Assembly (NCBI GenBank): GCA_025938055.1
Contig: JAICQC010000142.1
Coordinates: forward strand, 1 to 10,237
Origin: Anaerolineales bacterium
GTDB lineage: Bacteria > Chloroflexota > Anaerolineae > Anaerolineales > Villigracilaceae
DNA: 10,237 nucleotides
Direction of reading: 5' to 3'
The position numbers and the translations under genes were made by a program. Below are positions 6,794-10,237 of this stretch, one piece after another. Within the stretch, counting starts at the first letter, position 1, and every line of letters begins with the position of its first letter. The notes beneath the pieces were generated by a model. The model was not told the origin of the DNA. It worked only from the letters and a program-made list of their open reading frames with translations, and ran no database searches.

Positions 6794-7555
6794 CTAATTG
6801 CCGCCGGTGCGATACCGGTCGATCAGGGTTTTTGTACGCGGGTCGCTGGGCGCGCTGAATAAGGTGGCTGGTTTGGAGTCTTCGATAACCTCTCCCTCCG
6901 CCATGACCAAGACGCGATCCGCCACCTCACGCGCGAATCCCATTTCGTGGGTGACGACCAGCATCGTCATACCAGCCTTCGCCACTTTCTTCATGACATT
7001 CAATACTTCGCCAATCAATTCCGGGTCCAGCGCGGATGTGGGCTCATCGAAGAGCATGACCTTGGGTTCCATGGTCAGGGCGCGGGCGATGGCGACGCGC
7101 TGCTTTTGCCCACCCGAGAGACGATTGGGGTATTCATCCTTTTTGAACAATAAGCCGACGCTGTCGAGATTCTCTTCTGCCAGAGCGATTGCCCGGGCAC
7201 GATCCATGCCTTTGACGGTTACTGGACCTTCGATGACATTTTCCAAAACGCTCATGTGAGGGAAAAGGTTGAATTCCTGAAAGACCATGCCTGTTTTCAG
7301 GCGCACGTCATGAACAAGCTGGCGGCGTTCTTTTCCTTTTACGTCCGCCTCCACCTTTAAGCCATCCACCTCAATCGTGCCAAAAGAGGGCTCTTCGAGA
7401 AAGTTGATGCAGCGCAGTAAAGTGCTCTTGCCGGAACCGCTTCGCCCGATGATACATACTACCTCACGTGGCGCCACATCCACCGAGATTTGCTTGAGGA
7501 CATGCAAATGCCCGAAGTACTTGTCGAGGTTTGATATTCGTACGATCGGTGCCAC
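6794..7555 (-). CDS. Polar amino acid ABC transporter, ATP-binding subunit (GlnQ/HisP type)
   Basis: A 253-residue cytoplasmic ATPase that powers the permease encoded just upstream. It has Walker A GRSGSGKST (37-45), Q-loop glutamine at 93 (FQEFNLFP), signature LSGGQ (146-150), Walker B VMLFDEP with D170 and E171, and the switch histidine H203 (VTHEMGFA). The short insertion around 64-78 and the FNLFPHMSVLENV segment are typical of the polar amino-acid uptake family, to which GlnQ, HisP and ArtP belong. The start is a GTG at 7555-7553, one base after the permease stop, with GGGAG upstream inside the permease gene. The family alone does not settle which amino acid is carried; the neighbouring DDAH points to arginine derivatives. 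Confidence 0.95.
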   Translation of the reverse strand: MAPIVRISNLDKYFGHLHVLKQISVDVAPREVVCIIGRSGSGKSTLLRCINFLEEPSFGTIEVDGLKVEADVKGKERRQLVHDVRLKTGMVFQEFNLFPHMSVLENVIEGPVTVKGMDRARAIALAEENLDSVGLLFKKDEYPNRLSGGQKQRVAIARALTMEPKVMLFDEPTSALDPELIGEVLNVMKKVAKAGMTMLVVTHEMGFAREVADRVLVMAEGEVIEDSKPATLFSAPSDPRTKTLIDRYRTGGN

Positions 7556-7556
7556 C

Positions 7557-8402
7557 TCAGCGATCTCCCTTCGCCAGGCGCGTCTCGATAATGCCTTGCA
7601 CGTAGGTGAGAATAATCGTCATCATCCAATAAAAGAGGGCAGCGATGATCAGCGCCTCCAGATTGTTGAATTGAGCTCGTCCAACTCTTGTGGCACGCCA
7701 CATGACCTCATGCACAAATCCGGTTGCAGAAACAAGAGCCGAGTCCTTGGTCATGGCGATGAAGTCATTGCCAATGGGGGGAATGGCAAAGCGCAATGCC
7801 TGCGGAAGCACCACGCGCTTCATCGTTTGCCAGGGGGTCATCCCCAGTGCAATGGCTGCCTCACGCTGACCTTTCCCTACAGAGGCTAACCCGGCGCGGA
7901 AAATCTCACTCATGTACGCGCCATAGTTGAGCCCCAGTGCCAGCACCCCGGCAAAAAGCCCGGAGAGCACAATGCCCAGTTGAGGGAGAGCAAGGAAGAA
8001 GAAAAAGATCTGCAAATAAAGGGGCGTGCCGCGGATCAATGAAACATAAAACGTACTGATTGCATAGAGAGGGGGAATGGTAGAGAGGCGTCCCAGGGCT
8101 GCCAATAGAGCCAGAACGGTAGCCAATGTGATGGAGAGAAGGGAAACAAGAAGAGTTTGTGGGATCCCCTCGGCGATAAAGCCGATGTTGTTTCGAATAA
8201 ATTCATAATCCAGGCTGATGGTACTTATACCAAGAAAGCTTTGCCCACTGAACAGGTACAGGAGGATGAGCAACAGGATGCCCCATGATAAGCCAACATT
8301 CCTGCGGAAGCTGCGTGCCTGGCGCTGCTGCGCCTCATAAAGCAAATCAGCCTGTGATGGGGCTGGCCCAGGTACGCCTGCTGTTGTAGAGTCGGTGCTC
8401 AT
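7557..8402 (-). CDS. Polar amino acid ABC transporter, permease subunit
   Basis: A 281-residue inner-membrane permease of the His/Glu/Gln/Arg family. A polar N-terminal tail (1-35) precedes a first helix at about 36-53. The transport core follows, with helices from about 75 to 270, and contains RGTPLYLQ (124-131) and the EAA loop EAAIALGMTPWQTMKRVVLP (181-200) that docks with the ATPase. The segment from 211 on (GNDFIAMTKDSALVS) is a strong family marker. Only one permease gene is present, so a homodimer is expected. The ATG at 8402 has AGAAGG eight bases upstream. It lies 77 bases after the binding-protein gene, across a strong hairpin, and is coupled to the ATPase gene by a one-base gap. 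Confidence 0.95.
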   Translation of the reverse strand: MSTDSTTAGVPGPAPSQADLLYEAQQRQARSFRRNVGLSWGILLLILLYLFSGQSFLGISTISLDYEFIRNNIGFIAEGIPQTLLVSLLSITLATVLALLAALGRLSTIPPLYAISTFYVSLIRGTPLYLQIFFFFLALPQLGIVLSGLFAGVLALGLNYGAYMSEIFRAGLASVGKGQREAAIALGMTPWQTMKRVVLPQALRFAIPPIGNDFIAMTKDSALVSATGFVHEVMWRATRVGRAQFNNLEALIIAALFYWMMTIILTYVQGIIETRLAKGDR

Positions 8403-8430
8403 AGGGAATGCCTTCTATGGGGAATAAGGA

Positions 8431-8466
8431 AAAGCATGGAAGCGGATACTTCCGCTTCCATGCTTT
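8431..8466 (-). terminator. Intercistronic hairpin between binding-protein and permease genes
   Basis: Arms 8431-8446 (AAAGCATGGAAGCGGA) and 8451-8466 (TCCGCTTCCATGCTTT) are perfectly complementary over 16 base pairs with a four-base loop. In the direction of the operon the stem ends in a run of four T followed by CCTT, so it resembles a leaky terminator or an mRNA-stabilising stem. This would give more binding protein than permease and ATPase, as is usual for ABC uptake operons. Confidence 0.75.
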
Positions 8467-8479
8467 ATTTACAGCCGTC

Positions 8480-9385
8480 CTAGTTGGGGTCCTGGGTCAG
8501 ATCCATCTCGAACCATTGATTCGAAAGCTCGGACAAGCGCCCGTCACTGTGCATAGCAGTGAAAAGTGCATCGACCTCCGCGCGCAGTGTGTCGGTGGGC
8601 AGGCTGGACGATCTATCGAAAGAGGCAGCCAGATCTTCGGAAAATACCGGGGAGCCTAGCTTTACCACCGGGAACCCTGCCGCAATATTGGCATCTACAA
8701 CCGTCTCAGACGTGACATAGCCAACAAAATCTTCACGGCCAGCGGCAATTGCCTGGGCGCACTCCTGGTCTGTCTCAAGTGGGACAACCGTCACATTGGG
8801 AGCCTCGGCATAGATGGATGACTCAGGCAAGCCAAGTCCTTCCATGTCATGGTTGAGCCACTGCTCATAGGTAGTTGCAGACCCAACGCAAAGCGCCTGT
8901 CCTTCCAATCCCGCCAGATCCGTGATCCCCGAGTCGGCACGGACTGCGATGATAGCGGGGGTGTAATAATACGGCACACTGAAATCAAGGACTTGCTGGC
9001 GGGCAGTGTTGATCGTCATGGAACCGACGCTGACGTCCCATTTATCGGCCCAACTCCCGGCAGTGATCACGTCCCAGGCGGGGGTGGCAAAGCAGGTTTC
9101 GACTTCAAGATGGTCGCCGATCGCTTTTGCCACATCCACATCGAAGCCCTGCATTTCGGCGGTTGTCAGCGCGTCGGATGGGCACTGGGTATCTGACGGT
9201 CGCGTGCCTTCGGTGTTGAGGAACGACTGAGGCTCATAATTGGGATCGGTTGAAACCAGGATATAACCCCGCTGCTTGATGGCATCCAGCAGGTTATCTG
9301 CCTGCACAGCGTTACCGGCTCCACAGGCGGCGAGGACCAGGGATGCCAGGATGGCTACGACCAACACGATATACAGCTTCTTCAT
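8480..9385 (-). CDS. Extracytoplasmic amino acid-binding lipoprotein of the ABC transporter
   Basis: A 301-residue solute-binding protein of the polar amino-acid family (SBP_bac_3). Residues 1-20 are a lipoprotein signal ending LVLAA before C21, the expected lipidated cysteine. The mature domain begins near LLDAIKQRGYILVSTD (32-47). GFDVDVAKAIG (80-90) and SMTINTARQQVLDFSVPYY (122-140) are family hallmarks, with R129 at the position that binds the ligand carboxylate. Four further cysteines (C68, C98, C166, C209) could form two disulfides. The segment 57-78 is longer than in many relatives. The start at 9385 is chosen because GGAGG lies eight to nine bases upstream and a signal peptide follows directly; the in-frame ATG at 9475 would add 30 charged residues ahead of the signal. 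It is the first gene of the operon that ends with DDAH. Confidence 0.93.
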   Translation of the reverse strand: MKKLYIVLVVAILASLVLAACGAGNAVQADNLLDAIKQRGYILVSTDPNYEPQSFLNTEGTRPSDTQCPSDALTTAEMQGFDVDVAKAIGDHLEVETCFATPAWDVITAGSWADKWDVSVGSMTINTARQQVLDFSVPYYYTPAIIAVRADSGITDLAGLEGQALCVGSATTYEQWLNHDMEGLGLPESSIYAEAPNVTVVPLETDQECAQAIAAGREDFVGYVTSETVVDANIAAGFPVVKLGSPVFSEDLAASFDRSSSLPTDTLRAEVDALFTAMHSDGRLSELSNQWFEMDLTQDPN

Positions 9386-9483
9386 TAGTAATCTCCTCCG
9401 AATTATTTTGTGAAAGTGATCTTGTCTTCTGGTCATGAACGGATGCGGTATCGGGGCGGCACCACCTCCTCTCATAAAAACAT

Positions 9484-9513
9484 ATTATATTAAGCATAGA
9501 CCATTTTGGGCAA
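9484..9513 (-). promoter_or_regulatory. Predicted promoter of the transporter/DDAH operon
   Basis: Read on the minus strand, TTGCCC (9513-9508) and TATAAT (9489-9484) are separated by 18 bases. Transcription would begin near 9477, giving a leader of about 90 bases before the ATG at 9385. A seven-base inverted repeat, CAATTAT at 9511-9517 and ATAATTG at 9534-9540, touches the -35 box and could be an operator. Confidence 0.5.
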
Positions 9514-9594
9514 TTATGCAAGAGAGCCGAGAGATAATTGTGTTCAGGACCATACGTTTCAGCGAATGATCGTGCACGGCTCAAATTTTCAGGA

Positions 9595-9603
9595 TGGTAA
9601 AAT
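9595..9603 (+). promoter_or_regulatory. Extended -10 promoter for the SCP2 gene
   Basis: TGGTAAAAT at 9595-9603 fits the extended -10 pattern TGnTATAAT with one mismatch. There is no good -35 box, as is usual for this class. Transcription near 9610 would leave a leader of about 20 bases containing the AGGAGG at 9618-9623. It would also exclude the upstream in-frame ATG at 9604. Confidence 0.4.
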
Positions 9604-9630
9604 ATGCCCCACATCACAGGAGGCGCGTGC

Positions 9631-10041
9631 ATGGCAGCAATTTTCCCAAGTGAGGAATGGTTACAAGGTTTGGAACGGAGACTGAATTCCGACCCTCACT
9701 ATAATGAGATCGCGAAAAACTGGGAAGGTGATTTGTTTTTTATCATCGAACCCGATGGCAACCTGAACGAGCGCCTCACGTTCTATCTGGACCTCTGGCA
9801 TGGGCGCTGCCGAAACGTGGAATACCAGCCTGAGGCTGCTTCCCATCCCAACCCGGCATTCATCCTGTCTGCTTCCTATAAGGACATCACTTCCATCCTG
9901 ACTGGAAAACTCAACCCAATGACTGCGATGATGACATCCAAGCTTAAAGTCAAAGGCAGCATGGGCTATATGATGCGTAACGTTCCCACAGTGCTGGATT
10001 TCGTCCGCGTGGCGCAGGAAGTGACGACGGAAATACTATAA
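9631..10041 (+). CDS. SCP2 sterol-binding-domain protein
   Basis: A 136-residue soluble protein made of essentially one SCP2 (sterol carrier protein 2) domain, a fold with a hydrophobic tunnel that holds lipids or acyl chains. The support is the C-terminal half: AFILSASYKDITSILTGKL (76-94), then the methionine-rich helix region NPMTAMMTSKLKVKGSMG (95-112) and a final amphipathic helix. This is the pattern that follows the lipid-binding sheet in the family. No signal peptide or second domain is present. ATG at 9631 is chosen over the in-frame ATG at 9604 because AGGAGG sits seven bases upstream of it. It diverges from the transporter operon and is followed by a palindromic repeat and the start of another rightward gene. 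The ligand is unknown. Confidence 0.85.
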   Translation: MAAIFPSEEWLQGLERRLNSDPHYNEIAKNWEGDLFFIIEPDGNLNERLTFYLDLWHGRCRNVEYQPEAASHPNPAFILSASYKDITSILTGKLNPMTAMMTSKLKVKGSMGYMMRNVPTVLDFVRVAQEVTTEIL

Positions 10042-10043
10042 TC

Positions 10044-10159
10044 TGTCATTGCGAGCCCCGTGGGCGAAGCAATCTCACATTCGATACACAACGTTCTCAA
10101 TGAAGATTATATTTCCAAGAGAAGATTGCTTCGGCGGAAAAGCCCGCCTCGCAATGACA
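10044..10159. repeat. Large palindromic dispersed-type repeat (MITE-like)
   Basis: Outer arms TGTCATTGCGAG (10044-10055) and CTCGCAATGACA (10148-10159) are perfect reverse complements. Inner arms CGAAGCAATCT (10065-10075) and AGATTGCTTCG (10123-10133) are too. The whole 116-base unit can fold as one long interrupted stem. The motif TCATTGCGAG...CGAAGCAATCT is one I recognise as a common intergenic repeat in several bacterial genomes; the recall is not checked. It lies three bases after the SCP2 stop and ends ten bases before the next start codon. Confidence 0.8.
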
Positions 10160-10169
10160 TCTAACGCCT

Positions 10170-10237
10170 ATGCAACCCATCCTCAAAATAGACCTGAGTA
10201 CCGGCAGGACCGAAGAATATCAAATCCCTGAACAATG
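10170..10237 (+). CDS. Partial N-terminus, probable aldehyde:ferredoxin oxidoreductase family
   Basis: ATG at 10170 opens a frame of 22 codons to the right edge. The translation MQPILKIDLSTGRTEEYQIP matches the usual opening of tungsten-dependent aldehyde:ferredoxin oxidoreductases, where a strand of the form (K/R)xDL(S/T)TG precedes a short acidic turn and an I-P or L-P. In the family a YIGGRG-type segment follows shortly, which lies beyond the window. No clear ribosome-binding site is present because the leader is repeat sequence, so the start or the coupling to SCP2 transcription is uncertain. With only 22 residues visible the family call is moderate. Confidence 0.55.
   Translation, partial: MQPILKIDLSTGRTEEYQIPEQ

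Noticed and set aside
7377..7889. 170-codon plus-strand frame across the ATPase-permease junction
   Set aside because: It overlaps two clear transporter genes on the other strand and shows no protein-like features.
9386..9475. N-terminal extension of the binding protein from ATG at 9475
   Set aside because: It would put 30 charged residues before a clear lipoprotein signal; the ATG at 9385 has a strong GGAGG site, and 9475 lies at the predicted transcription start.
1..10237. CRISPR array, toxin-antitoxin pair, phage or transposase genes
   Set aside because: No regularly spaced direct repeats, no paired small genes, and no integrase or transposase motifs were seen on either strand.

Overview
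The window looks like chromosomal DNA of a free-living bacterium with medium GC content. The gene content (a DinG protein with an exonuclease fused to a helicase, PlsX, a membrane NERD-like protein, the start of an apparent aldehyde:ferredoxin oxidoreductase) and several palindromic intergenic repeats suggest a Chloroflexota/Anaerolineae-type genome. That taxonomic placement is an inference from style and remembered relatives, not from a search. No phage, transposase, CRISPR or defence cassette is visible. Most of the window is housekeeping; the less ordinary parts are a transporter plus dimethylargininase operon and a set of intergenic palindromes.

Layout, left to right. Positions 1-91 hold the start of a leftward gene cut by the window edge. 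204-611 (minus) is a small three-helix membrane protein of unknown function. 612-787 is an intergenic region with two perfect dyads. 788-895 (plus) is a short signal-peptide-like reading frame that looks like a gene remnant and stops one base short of the dinG stop codon. 897-3695 (minus) is a full-length dinG. 3865-4554 (minus) is a membrane protein with a degenerate NERD-like domain. After a palindromic repeat, plsX lies at 4668-5687 (minus). A tRNA-Leu(GAG) gene with a consensus promoter (5754-5781) runs rightward at 5795-5876 and ends at a hairpin terminator (5890-5919).

From 9513 down to 6026 runs a leftward operon. It has a promoter, a lipoprotein amino-acid-binding protein (8480-9385), a strong intercistronic hairpin (8431-8466), a polar-amino-acid permease (7557-8402), its ATPase (6794-7555) and a dimethylarginine dimethylaminohydrolase (6026-6790). 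The last three genes are separated by only 1 and 3 bases. The simplest reading is an uptake and hydrolysis unit: the ABC transporter imports arginine-like or N-methylated arginine compounds, and the last gene splits methylarginine into citrulline and a methylamine. The substrate is inferred from gene order.

Divergent from this operon, a small SCP2-type sterol/lipid-binding-domain protein (9631-10041, plus) is followed by a long palindromic dispersed-type repeat (10044-10159). The first 22 codons of a gene resembling the aldehyde:ferredoxin oxidoreductase N-terminus start at 10170 and run off the right edge.
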